NCBI GenBank assembly: GCA_051294375.1
Contig: CM119270.1
Location: 16,081,562 to 16,145,561, forward strand
DNA: 64,000 nucleotides
Direction of reading: 5' to 3'
Source of the DNA: Paraspadella gotoi
Lineage: Eukaryota; Chaetognatha
The notes under the pieces are model-generated. The model saw only the letters and a list, made by a program, of their open reading frames with translations. It made no database searches and had not been told where the DNA came from. Positions within the stretch are counted from its first letter, which is position 1. Each line of letters begins with the position of its first letter. The translations under genes were made by a program, and so were the position numbers. This document shows positions 10,921 to 21,589 of the stretch, piece by piece.

Positions 10921-12182
10921 GAAGAGACAGTATTTATTGTTATATGTTAATGACAGAACCGTTCAATGTAAGCAGTCCCTGAGCTTCGAATCAGGCTGTA
11001 ACACTGTGTTACAGGCGGGTTAAACGCCCCGTCGCTCTTAATTGCTAGGCGGCCACCGGGCTAAGGGGTGAACTTAGGTAATATTTTGCCTGATTAGGAC
11101 TGAGGCAAAGTGTTACTGAAATTGCCTAGGTAAAGAAATGATTTTTCTTAATAAAATATAGGCAATTTCTGAATCAAAATATTTTGCTTATATTTATTTT
11201 TAAAGATAAAAAAAACAATATATTTTCTTTTATTGTTATAATTTCGTTTATCAACTATATTTTCAATTTGTTATTACTATATTTTAAGCCCAAAAAATAC
11301 TTTTCGCAGATGGCATGAAATATGAGTATCAGCATTAAGTTTGTAAACTACTTGGCTACTACCGACCCAGAACCAATAAAATTATTAAAGAAGATTAATT
11401 CATTGATAAATAAAAATTAACAGATAATATAGAAATTAGTAATAACAATAAGGATGCATACATTTAAAAAGATTTGCAATGTAAGTACATATTCAGTTGT
11501 ATCCTGATATGATTGGAGATTAAAACCTTGATCAAAGATGATATAAAAATGAATACAAGACTCAAGTCGCCCAAAAATGTTTTGTATCTTATTTGAATGT
11601 CAAAGCTCATTAGAATTCTTTGCAGAATATGATATGGATTACTCAATAGTCAATACCTCCCTAGCTGTTTATATTAAAAAATTCGAGCTCGATATGGAAA
11701 GTAAATATCCTATGGATATGATTTTCAAATAAAAAAAAATCTAAAAAAATTCTCCTTCTATTTTTTCATCATTAACAAAGATTTTAACTCAAAGTAAAAA
11801 ATAACATTCTTGAACATACTGAAAAATGTTTATTTTAATTAAAAACAACTATATAATAGACTCCAACCCCATTCACCAAACACCAAATATAGTTTTAGCT
11901 ATTACTTTTTTTTATAAAATTATTTTATGTTTCATTAAAAATATTTGGGCTAAAACTAATTGAATTTCAATGTTGAGCAAATTAAAGTTTATATTTGATA
12001 AAGATTTTGTTTAAAAATTAATACCGAAAAATATCCTATTTTGTTACTTTTTTAATTTTATATGAAAATTTGCAAAATTACTTATTCAATATCTTATATT
12101 TTTATATTTTATGAATGTTTTACTATTTAAACTTAGAGAAAAACAAAGTTTATTTGTTTATTATAACGATTTTTATTTTACA

Positions 12183-12226
12183 TAGGGACATGTTTCGGCT
12201 TTATGTATAAGCCTTCATCAGCGTTT
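12183..12226 (-). ncRNA. Hammerhead-like motif within hAT-like copy 1 (HHR3)
   Basis: Minus strand: CTGATGA at 12215-12221, an extra A, stem II GGCTT...AAGCC, then GAAAC followed by ATGTC (predicted cleavage base at 12187). Stem I is only partly complementary here. A (GA)n tract begins about 40 bp away at 12,263. Confidence 0.5.
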
Positions 12227-12262
12227 GAATAATCAGACAAATTTTTCTCTTAACATTGAGTC

Positions 12263-12286
12263 AGAGAGAGAGAGAGAGAGAGAGAG

Positions 12287-12329
<43 letters not shown>

Positions 12330-12339
12330 AGAGAGAGAT
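12263..12339. repeat. (GA)n microsatellite
   Basis: Interrupted GA repeat next to the hammerhead-like motif. The same order (motif, GA tract, then TTCCAAC...GTTGAGA-type sequence) occurs at 42,664-42,860. Confidence 0.85.
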
Positions 12340-12929
12340 AAACGTTCCAACAAAGGTTGAGAAAAAGACACTGGTCAGATTGAGGACAGGTGAAGGTAAT
12401 GCTTTACTATTTAAACTATATTATTTAATTATATATATATTATTTTTTTTAAATATTATTTGCTTATTATATCTAATAACTCATTTTGGAGGAGGAGGTC
12501 TGTGTTGTCTTCTGGAAATCGAAATACAACACTAGGTTAGACTACAATAGAATACAATTAGACTAGAATATTTAATATTTAATACAATATTTAATATTTA
12601 ATACAATATTTAATATCATTTGGCTTAAAATTATTAAAGATAACCTTTCCCTTTGAAATCTTAGCAAATTAGATCATAAGTTTATCAGTTATGTCTTAGA
12701 TTTAAAGATTTCCTCAATTAAAAATTGCCTACTTTTATTCAGTTAACTACTAGGTAAACCAAAAAATTGTCTATTACCTATTTAAGAAAAAATCTTTGCC
12801 TAAGTTCACCCCTTACACCGGGCTAGAATCCCCGGACCTTTGGGTTGGGAGGCGAATGACTTGCCTCCGCCACGCAATCGGCCGAATGATGAACGGTTGG
12901 TGGATTTTAGTCCACCATAATATTTTTTT

Positions 12930-13450
12930 TATTATATTTTTTTATATTTTGTTCAGTGCGAGAGGGGGAAAAAAGAAAGAAGATAGAGAGAGAGAGAGAG
13001 TGCGTTAGAGATATAAGTATGTATAAGCACAATATTATGCAATATTGCCAATAAAGCAGATCAATCATTTTAGTTCAAACTTGTTTGTAACATAAAAAAC
13101 CATATGGATTTAAAAAAAAGTAGACTTAAATTTAAAGAAAAACAACAAAAATATAAGAAATAATTTTTTTAGTTTTATAGAATTAAAAAAGTTTAATTTA
13201 TATTTTAATTTAGCTTATAATTACAGTTTTTTTTCAGATAGATAAAATCTTTTGTTCAACTCAGATTTTATTTTCATATATTAAAAAGAATAATTAAAAA
13301 AATAAATATGTAATTTTTTTCATAGATTCTCGACCAAAGAGGAAGAGAGAACAAAAGAAAACCAAAAAATAAAAGAAGAGAATAAGAAAAAGTGAATGAA
13401 AAAATTAAGAGCAAACAATTTTAAATTTTAAATATTATGGGTTAAAATAA
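12930..13450. other. AT-rich intergenic sequence, nothing recognised
   Basis: Includes a short GA run near 12,985-13,000 and A-rich tracts. No splice-supported coding sequence or repeat copy could be identified by eye. Confidence 0.5.
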
Positions 13451-13469
13451 GTAAAAAGAGTCAAGTAAA

Positions 13470-14433
13470 TGTGACTCATATTTTTTTCATTTAAACTCAT
13501 TTCCACTCGTACCGAAACTTTATATCAAGCTTCGTCACACATTTTCCTACCCACACACAAAATTTGAACTCAATCTATCCATCCAATTATGATTAATTAG
13601 AGTATTTATTGGTTAAAATATGTAAAAAGATTTTGGTAAATGCGATTTATGTTTTTTCCATTTAAACTCATATCCACTCACACGATTCCGTCGAAACTTT
13701 ATATCCAGCTTCATCACACATGTTCCTACCCATACACAAAATTTCATTCCGATCCAACCAGCCAATCTCGAGTTATTGGGGCTTTTTGCTAAGGTGGGAT
13801 GGATGGACGGATTGATTGATTGAATAATTAATTAGTTATTAATTAATTGACTAATTGATTAATTAACTGATTAATTATTTGATTTATTAATACATCCTGC
13901 ATATACATTTAATATAAAAGGAAAAAAAATCATAATCAATTAGTGAAACAGGTTTTTTGTTTTTTTCCATTTAAACTCATTTCCACTCAAACTATTCCAT
14001 CGAAACTTGGTTTCCTGTTCAATCACACACTTTCCTACTCACATACAAAATTCCAGGTCAATCGCCCCATCCACTCATGAGCAATTGGTGTTCAAATAGT
14101 GAATTATATGTTTTTGTTTTTTCCATTTAAACTCATTTCCACTCGGACGATTCCATCGAAACTTCATATACAGCTCAATCACACACTTCCCTACCCACAC
14201 AAAATCTCATTCCAATCCATCCATTCAATCACGAGTAATTGGTGTTTTTTGCTAAGGTGGGACGGACGGACGGACGGACGGACGGACGGACAGACAGACG
14301 GACGGACATCATTTTTTTGCATAATTTATCATAATTCGATGTTCTGACATGATATAAGTTAGTGCCCGACAATATTGAGGGGGCGCACGAATTATAGAGT
14401 CGGGATCTGCTGATAAGCAGATCCGACTAAAAA
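13470..14433 (+). mobile_element. Repeat F: tandem units plus GGAC array and terminal hairpin, copy 1
   Basis: Four diverged units of about 120-130 bp (13,480; 13,650; 13,965; 14,120), each with TTCCATTTAAACTCATTTCC and TCACACACTTTCCTACCC. They are followed by a (GGAC)n array at 14,260-14,305, the block TTGCATAATTTATCATAATT, and the hairpin GGATCTGC-TGATAA-GCAGATCC directly before GACTAAAA. Related copies lie at 50,480-50,800 (reverse) and 52,690-53,380. A 3' hairpin followed by CTAA is reminiscent of Helitron-type ends, but the spacing is unusual. Confidence 0.5.
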
Positions 14434-14748
14434 AAGAAATTATTGTAAAAGATTGCTACATTTACTCCACATGCATCGGTTCAGGAGAAGAAATAAGATT
14501 GAAAAAAAAAAAGACACACAATTGCGTCGATGATTGAAGAATTTGAAAAAAAGATTTAATTTCGGACAGAAACCGGTTGGAACTTTCGGGGGAAAATTGG
14601 AAAAACCGGCTCGAATAAACCAAAATCTAACTATGGAAGTACATCGAGTTAAATAAAAAAACCTGGCATGATTAGTCACAAAGCTATAAAAAGTTTTTAT
14701 AGATAGGCATTGTATTAATCCTTTCAGCTTCGTTGAGTTTAGAGATTT

Positions 14749-14859
14749 AAGCAAAATTTGAAAATAATTTCATCAACGCTGATGAAGACTCGAAATAAAG
14801 AGTCGAAACATGTCCGTACACAAATAAAATCGTTGATGAAATTATTTTCAAATTTTGCT
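14749..14859 (+). ncRNA. Hammerhead-like motif with perfect 29-bp outer stem (HHR4)
   Basis: The best-preserved copy. CTGATGA at 14779-14785, extra A, stem II GACTC (14787-14791) with GAGTC (14800-14804), GAAAC at 14805-14809, ATGTC ending at 14814 (predicted cleavage after C14814). Stem I begins CGT (14815-14817) paired with ACG (14776-14778). Beyond a 13-nt internal loop, arms 14749-14778 and 14831-14859 pair almost perfectly. The palindrome ACATGT at the stem III position suggests a dimeric (double) hammerhead. Confidence 0.6.
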
Positions 14860-14869
14860 TATAGATAGG

Positions 14870-15990
14870 CAAAATTGACTGAAATTTAGCGTAAAGGTTA
14901 GTACAATAAAATGGCTTCTCAAAATATGCTAATTTTCTAAATACGAGTCTTCGCGATCGAGAAACTTCTTTTGTAGGATTTATTTTAGTGGAGACACCTG
15001 GATTTTTCCTTTCGGATTTTTTAAACTGTTGTCAACAAAAAATAATTTTCTATTAAAAAAACTTTTAAAAATTGTGATTAAAGACGTTTTTAAAATTAAA
15101 GTGATCCGTTTTATCGAAATGAACTTAATCGGTTTTTCTTTTGGTAAATATATCATCCAAACTTTACATGTTTTCTTAATACCTCATAATTCAGCTTAGT
15201 ATTTGTTTGTAAATTAATATTTACATACTCATATTCTTTAACATTGCAATAAGTTTTGTTTAATATAATGTAAAGTCCAGACGACCATAAGATAAGAGAG
15301 ATATTGACTTTCGTCTCGTCGTCTCTCAATCGCGATCATTCGGGATTCGTCTTCATCTTCCGTATTTCTTCCATATTTATTCTGTGATTAATTGTAACAG
15401 TCCGTGTTTTATAGTGATTATTATGAATATTATTGTCTGATATAGATATTGCAGTCAAGGCAAGAGCAACTGGAATATATATCTATCTATCAAGACGCCA
15501 ACTGGATAAGAACTTTAAAAACTTTATGGCGCCCGTGATTCCGGTCTTCAGTCCGGTTTATCTCCCGACATTTTCTCCCTCTCCGCTAGGTCGAGAAGGG
15601 GGTTCTTTTCAATAATATTCAATTACTCGGCGTTTGGCAGATTTTTTTTTCAGGTTAACGATTCGGGACGATTTCCAAAGGGCTTTAGGGGGGATTATCA
15701 TTTTGGTTGAAAATCATTTCTGTCTTTTTCTTACAGGTAGTAGTTTATTGATAATCATATCGCTTTGATAATTATTTTTTATATTAATTTTCTTTTTAAT
15801 AGGCGGCTTAGAGAGAACGTGGGTTGAAGAGGGGGTTATTGAAGTATATTACAAAGGCTTAGGCGACGTATGAACTTGGAGAATTTTGTATTACAGAGGT
15901 GAATTTCCAAGTAATAGTAATAAATTTGTTGTAAAAATATTAAAAACTTTCGTTTTTCTAATCTGCTAATCTTATGAACAACGAAAATGG
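14870..15990 (+). other. Intergenic; possible LTR-retroelement relic
   Basis: Mostly AT-rich. At 15,526-15,540 the sequence ATGGCGCCCGTGATT resembles a lysine-tRNA primer-binding site (TGGCGCCC), preceded by a more GC-rich stretch (15,280-15,420). No flanking LTR pair or polymerase frame is visible, so this is only a hint. Confidence 0.25.
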
Positions 15991-16064
15991 AGAAAATACA
16001 CAATGTCAAGGTCTACACAAAGATTTGCTCTCAAATATTATAATAATATTATATTATTATTATA

Positions 16065-16235
16065 GTTTAGAGATGAAACAAAAAAATCGTTGGAATAGCA
16101 ATTTTTATTTTTATTATTGAACATGTTTCGACTCTTCACTTGCTGATGAAGAATCGTACCACTAAGAGTCGAAACATGTTCAATAATAAAAATAAAAATT
16201 GCTATTCCAACGATTTTTTCGTTTCATCTCTAAAC
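16065..16235 (+). ncRNA. Hammerhead-like motif in a 171-bp near-perfect palindrome (HHR5)
   Basis: Arms of about 70 bp (16,065-16,134 and 16,166-16,235) are almost perfect inverted repeats. Plus strand: CTGATGA at 16143-16149 and GAAAC at 16171-16175, followed by ATGTT. Stem II is imperfect (GAATC/GAGTC). The arms also place a GAAAC half-motif on the opposite strand. The layout suggests two oppositely oriented element ends fused head-to-head. Confidence 0.5.
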
Positions 16236-16296
16236 TATTTTAAATAGCAAAAAAGAAAGTCAAAATACAATATTATTATTATAATAATATTAATAT

Positions 16297-16545
16297 TATG
16301 GTGGACTAAAATCCACCAACCGTTCATCAGCGGCCATTGGAGCCGGAGGCAAGTCATTCGCCTCCCAACCCAAAGGTCCGGGGTTCTAGCCCGGTGGTCG
16401 TCTGGCAGTTAAGAGGGATGGGGCGCTTAACTCGCCTGTAACATGGTGTTACAGCCTGATCCGAAGCTCAGGGACTGCTTATATTGAACGGTTCTGTCAC
16501 TAACACATAACAATAAATACTGTCTCTTCAATATTACGATTCTAT
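16297..16545 (+). repeat. tRNA-derived SINE A, copy 3 (most complete)
   Basis: Starts ATGGTGGACTAAAATCCACC, has a B-box/T-arm-like GGGGTTCTAGCCCGG at 16,379-16,394, then CTGATCCGAAGCTCAGGGAC and a tail ending AATAAATACTGTCTCTTC. Possible short target duplication AATATTA on both sides. Confidence 0.7.
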
Positions 16546-16907
16546 AAATTCGTTTGATTTTAGAATAACGAAGGTTTCATTTTCGTTTTCAGCAATGGCA
16601 ACTCGAATTTTTATTTATAGTAAAAATATGAACATTTTTTTGGGTGCATCTCCGGCATCAAATTTGTAATGGATCTGGCCGCGATCCAGAGAGAAATCTC
16701 GATGGAAGTGAGCTTCACTATCCTTTGCCGCTCTATTACCCACTGATGAAACACATTGCCGACTGAATTTGCTCCATAACAAAGTTATCTCGCACGTTGG
16801 TAGAGACCTCGTCGATGGCGCCGGCGAAAAAATCGGCGTCGAAATGTCGCCGAATCTCGCGTCTGAGCAGCTCGTAGTCGACCTCGATACGATGACAGGG
16901 TATTTGA

Positions 16908-18649
16908 TAAGGGGTGAACTTAGGCAAAGATTTTTTCTTAAATAGGTAATAGACAATTTTTGGTTTACCTAGTAGTTAACTGAAAAAGTAGGCAATTTTT
17001 AATTGAGGAAAAGATCTTTAAAACTAAGACATAACTGATAAACTTATGATCTAATTTGCTAAGATTTCAAAGGGAAAGGTTATCTTTAATAATTGAAGCC
17101 AAATGATATTAAATATTGTATTAAATATTAAATATTGTATTAAATATTAAATATTCAGTCTAATTGTATTCTATTGTAGTCTAACTAGTGTTGTATTTCG
17201 ATTTCCAGAAGACAACACAGACCTCCTCCTCCAAAATGAGTTATTAGATATAATAAGCAAATATATTAAAAAAAAATAATATATATATAATTTAAATAAT
17301 ATAGTTTAAATAGTAAAGCATTACCTTCACCTGTCTCAATCTGACCCACTGTCTTTTTCTCAACTTTGTTGGAACGTTTATCTCTCTTCTTTTCTCTCTC
17401 TCTCCTCTTCTCTCTCTCTCAACTTTCTCTCTCTTCTCTCTCTCTCTGACTCAATGTTAAGAGAAAAATTTGTCTGATTATTCAAACGCTGATGAAGGCT
17501 TATACATAAAGCCGAAACATGTCCCATGTAAAATAAAACTTGTTATAAATAAACAAATAAACTTTGTTTTTCTCTAAGTTTAAATAGTAAAACATTCATA
17601 AAATATAAAAATATAAGATATTGAAATAAGTAATTTTGCAAATTTTCATATAAAATTAAAAAAGTAACAAATAGGATATTTTTTCGGTATTAATTTTTAA
17701 ACAAAATCTTTATCAAATATAAAACTTTAATATTGCTCAACTGAAATTCAATTAGTTTTAGCCCAAATATTTTTAATGAAGCATAAAATATTTATAAAAA
17801 AAAAAGTAATAGCTAAAACTAATATTTGGTGTTTGAGTTGAATGGGTTGGAGTCTATTATATAGTTGTTTTAATTAAAAATAAACATTTTTCCAGTATGT
17901 TTCAAGAATGTTATTTTTACTTTGAGTTAACAATCTTTGTTAATGATGAAAAAAATAGAAGGAGAATTTTTTTAGATATTTTTTTTTAATTGGAAAATCA
18001 TATCCATAGGATATTTACTTTCCATATCGAGCTCGAATTTTGTTAATATAAACAGCTAGGGAGTAAATTGATATTGAGTAATCCATATCATATTCTGCAA
18101 AGAATTCTAATGAGCTTTGACATTCTAAATAAGATACAAAACATTTTTGGGCGACTGAGTCTTGTATTCATTTTTATATCATCTTTGATCAAGGTTTTAA
18201 TCTCCAAATCATATCAGGATACAACTGAATATGTTACATTGCAAATCTTTTTAAATGTATGCATCCTTATTGTTATTACTAATTTCTTATATTATCTGTT
18301 AATTTTTATTTATCAATGAATAATCTTCTTAAAATTTTATTGTTCTGGGTCTGGTAGTAGCCAAGTAGTTTACAAACTTAATGCTGATACTCATATTTCA
18401 TGCCATCCTGCAAAAGTATTTTTTGGGCTTAAAATATAGTAATAACAAATTGAAAATATAGTTGATAACGAAATTATAACAATAAAAGAAAATATATTGT
18501 TTTTTTATCTTTAAAAATAAATATAAGCAAAATATTTTGATTCAGAAATTGCCTATATTTATTAAGAAAAATCATTTCTTTACCTAGGAATTTCAGTAAC
18601 ACTTTGCTCAGTTAATCAGGACAAAAATATTACCTAAGTTCACCCCTTA
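16908..18649 (-). mobile_element. hAT-like non-autonomous DNA transposon, copy 2
   Basis: Same TAAGGGGTGAACTTAGG termini as copy 1 but in inverted orientation. The 8-bp target duplication GTATTTGA lies at 16,900-16,907 and 18,651-18,658, with one extra A at the right junction. It interrupts reading frame K. No transposase frame. It carries the inverted counterpart of the hammerhead-like motif and a degraded CT/GA tract at 17,390-17,450. Confidence 0.8.
17484..17528 (+). ncRNA. Hammerhead-like motif within hAT-like copy 2 (HHR6)
   Basis: CTGATGA at 17489-17495, extra A, stem II GGCTT...AAGCC, GAAAC at 17514-17518, ATGTC ending 17523. Nearly identical to the motif in copy 1, so it transposed with the element. 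Confidence 0.5.
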
Positions 18650-18769
18650 AGTATTTGATGAAATCTCGCGGAGCTCGGCGATTCTTTGGCCGCAGTGGGT
18701 CGCCGATGGTTCATTCCCATTCCATCTTCAGACGTATTTATTAGCCAATTAAATAAGATATGCAAGAAT

Positions 18770-19140
18770 ATGTTCGACGTTTACAGATTTTTCATCAAGA
18801 GCTAATAAATTTAAGCAAAAAAACTACAAAGTCAGGGTTATATATTAAGGACTTAAGAAAAATGGGAATTAAATTTTTTAATAATTATAGAGGAGCTAAT
18901 AAATAAATATAATGTTACTGATGTTAATCTATTTTCAAAAAAGATTATACATGATAGTTTCTAATAAAAATGACAAGAAAAAATAACAAAAAATAAACCA
19001 TAAGTAATAATTATAATAAATAACATCACAATATTATTAAATAACTTATTTAATTTATTAACTTATTTAACTCTCTGATTTAATTAATTTTTTAACTTTT
19101 ACCAATTAACTTATTTTAACTTTACATTAACATACCCTAG
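18770..19140. other. AT-rich intergenic sequence, nothing recognised
   Basis: A-rich tracts and TTAACTTATTTAA-like phrases between the disrupted frame K and the telomere-like block. No coding or repeat-family assignment. Confidence 0.5.
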
Positions 19141-19149
19141 TTGTAGTTC

Positions 19150-20334
19150 ATTCAAATAGCGATGTCGCCGGCGATTCACGCACGAGTTGCAGGTGTGGTT
19201 CAAGTTGGTGGCACTTCGCCATGGCGATATCGCCAGGGTTTTTGGCGATGTCGCCAGTCCCCCCACTGGCGACCTCGCCAGTGATAAAAGTAGCGAATAT
19301 AATGAAAAGCGCAGCTAACACGGGTGAGCATCACCTTACGGCTCATCTCCCAACCCTAACCCTAACAAACCTCCCGTTAACTCTGTGCCTCTCCCTAACC
19401 CTACCCGGGCCTGGGCCTCCCGTACATCTCCATGCCTCAACCCTAACCCTAACCGCTTTGATGATCAACCACGGGCCCTCCCCCAACCCGTACCCAACCA
19501 GCCTTCCGTCAACTCTGTGCCTCTCCCTAACCCTAACCCAGGCTCAGTCCCGTACATCTCCGTGCCTCAACCCTAACCCTAACCGCCTTCGATGCATCAA
19601 CCACGGGCCCCTCCCCCAACCCTAACCCTAAAACTAAGCCTCCCGTTCAACTCCAGGCCTTCTCCCCTAACCCTACCCAGGCCCAGCCTCCCGTACATCT
19701 CCGTGCCTCAACCCTAACCCTAACCGCCTTCGATAATCACACCATGGGTCCCTCCCGCAACCCTAACCCTAAACCAAGCCTCCCGTTCAACTCCATGCCT
19801 CTCCCCTAACCCTACAACCAGGCCCGCCTCCCGTACATCTCCGTACCTCAACCCTAACCCTAATTGCCTTCGATATATACCCAGCGGGCCTCTTCATCCC
19901 AACCATAACCCTAAAACCGGGCCAGGCCTCCCGTACATCCCGTACCTCAACCCTAACCCTAATGCCTTCGATATATAACCACGGGCCTCTCTCCCAACCC
20001 TAACCTAAACCGGCGGCCCAGGCCTCCCGTACATCTCCGTGCCTCAACCTACCCTAACGCGGCCTCTTGGTCATCAACAACTAACCCTCCATACCCTATC
20101 CCTAAAATTGACATTAACTAATAGCTAAAATAACTACTTAACCTCAACCCTAGACCCTAACCCTAAAACTACTCAACCCTAACCCTAAAACTACTCAATC
20201 AGCTAAACCCTAAACTACTGACCTACTAGTCCCTAACCCTAAAACCAACTCAACCTAACCCTACCCTAATCTGAGTTTATTTAGGCAGAAATCGCCATAA
20301 CTAGAACGTAGATGTAGTTCAGCAGCTAAACGCC
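19150..20334 (-). repeat. Telomere-like/subtelomeric block, copy 1 (CCCTAA orientation)
   Basis: Repeated CCCTAACCCTAA embedded in a roughly 140-bp unit with CCTCCCGTACATCTCCGTGC. It starts with a GGCGATATCGCC-rich unique segment (19,160-19,320). The same block recurs in reverse at 20,371-21,560 and 28,050-29,200. Reading frames here are repeat artefacts. Confidence 0.85.
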
Positions 20335-20436
20335 AAATGCGGGGACTCATGGCTAAGCGCGATTTGCGATTCGCACTGAACTACATCTAAGCTTTCTAGT
20401 TAAGGCGATTTCCGCCTAAAATAAACTCAGATTTAG
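20271..20436. repeat. Centre of a roughly 2.4-kb inverted repeat (foldback)
   Basis: The segment beginning CTGAGTTTATTTAGGC and its reverse complement ending AAATAAACTCAG-like sequence face each other across about 40 bp. On either side, the telomere-like repeat switches from CCCTAA to TTAGGG. The right arm has many single-base losses in TTAGGG units. Confidence 0.75.
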
Positions 20437-21560
20437 GTTTAGGGTTAGGGTGAGTTGGTTTAGGGTTAGGGTTGCAGTAGTAGTAGTTAGGTTAGGGTGA
20501 GTAGTTTAAGGGTTAGGTTGAGTAGTTTAAGGGTTATGGGTAGGGTTGAGTTAAGTTAAGTTTATTTTAGGCTTATTATTAATGTCAATTTTAGGGTATA
20601 GGGGTAGGGAGGGTGTTGTTATGACCAAGAGGCCCGCGTTATGGTTACGGGTTGAGGCACGGAGATGTACGGTGCTGGGCCCGTTAGGGTTAGGGTGTGG
20701 GGAAGGCTTGGGTATATATATACGAAGGCAGTTAGGTAGAGGTCGAATTACGGGAAGGCCCTGGGCCGGTTTAGGTTAGGGATTGGGATGAGAGAGCCCC
20801 TCCCCCCGTGGGTTATACTATGAAGGCATTAGGGTTAGGGTTGAGGTTCACGGAGATGTACGGTGCGGCTCGGCCTGTTTAAGTATGGAGACCATGGATT
20901 TGAACGGAGGCTTGGTTAGGGTTAGGGTTGCGGGAGGGACCCATTGGTTTAATTACATCAATCTTGCGGTTAGGTTAGGGTGTGACGGCACGGAGATGTA
21001 ACGGGAGGTGGGCCTGGGTTGGGTTTAGGGGAAGCATGGAGTGAACGGGAGGCTTAGTTTAGGGTTAGGTTGGGGGAGGGCCCTGTGGTGATGCATCGAA
21101 GGCGGTTAGCGGTTAGGGGTTGAGGCACGAGATGTACGGAGCCGCTGAGCTGGGTTTAGGGTTGGGAAGAGGCACAGAGTTGAACGGAAGGCTTGGTTTA
21201 GGGTTAGGGTGGGGGGAGGGGCCGTGGTTATGCATCAAGGCGTTAGGTTAGGTTGAGGCATGAGATGTACGGGAGGCCCTAGGCCCGGGTTAGGGTTACG
21301 TGAGAGGCACAGAGTGAACGGGAGGTTTGGTTAGGGTTAAGGGTTGGGAGAGGAGCCTGAAGGTTGATGCTTCACCCCGTGTTAGCTGCGCTTTTCATTA
21401 TATTCGCCTACTTTTGATCACTGGCTGAGGTCGCCATGGTGATGAATCTATCCCAAAACTTTCCTGGCGATATCGCCATGCGCGAAGGTCGCCACTGAAC
21501 CAACACGCTGCAACTCGTGCGGTGATATCGCCGGCGACATCGCTATTTGAAGAACTACAA
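20371..21560 (+). repeat. Telomere-like/subtelomeric block, copy 2 (TTAGGG orientation)
   Basis: Inverted copy of 19,150-20,334, ending in the same GCGATATCGCC-rich segment (GGTGATATCGCCGGCGAC near 21,520). It is noticeably more degenerate than copy 3 (TTAGGTTAGGG, missing bases), consistent with low consensus quality next to the gap. Confidence 0.8.
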
Positions 21561-21589
21561 CTTGAGTTCTACGTGAGTTCGTCAACTGT

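Larger units (their letters stand above)
11062..12815 (+). mobile_element. hAT-like non-autonomous DNA transposon, copy 1
   Basis: Terminal inverted repeats TAAGGGGTGAACTTAGG and CCTAAGTTCACCCCTTA, flanked by an exact 8-bp target duplication CACCGGGC (11,054-11,061 and 12,816-12,823). Eight-base duplications and a 5' end fitting YARNG are hAT-superfamily hallmarks. No transposase frame is present, so it is a non-autonomous element. It contains a hammerhead-like motif (about 12,183-12,226, minus strand) and a GA tract. An inverted, roughly 95% similar copy lies at 16,908-18,649. Confidence 0.8.
10920..12927 (-). repeat. tRNA-derived SINE A, copy 2, split by a hAT-like insertion
   Basis: Reverse-orientation SINE A whose two halves, 10,920-11,061 and 12,816-12,927, are separated by the 1.75-kb element at 11,062-12,815. 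The 8-bp duplication CACCGGGC flanks the insertion. The right half ends GATTTTAGTCCACCATAAT, as in other copies. Confidence 0.75.
16736..18720 (-). pseudogene. Open reading frame K interrupted by hAT-like copy 2
   Basis: Removing the element at 16,908-18,649 with one target duplicate joins 18,720-18,651 to 16,899-16,736 in one frame, from an ATG at 18,718-18,720 to TAA at 16,736-16,738 (77 codons). The sequence has coding character (HRIEVDYELLRREIRRHFDA, AIDEVSTNVRDNFVMEQIQS). GGTAATAG after ISG could instead be a donor, with a further exon at about 16,620-16,715. The host family is not recognised. The insertion would truncate the product, so I call it a disrupted gene; a processed fragment is the alternative. 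Confidence 0.45.
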
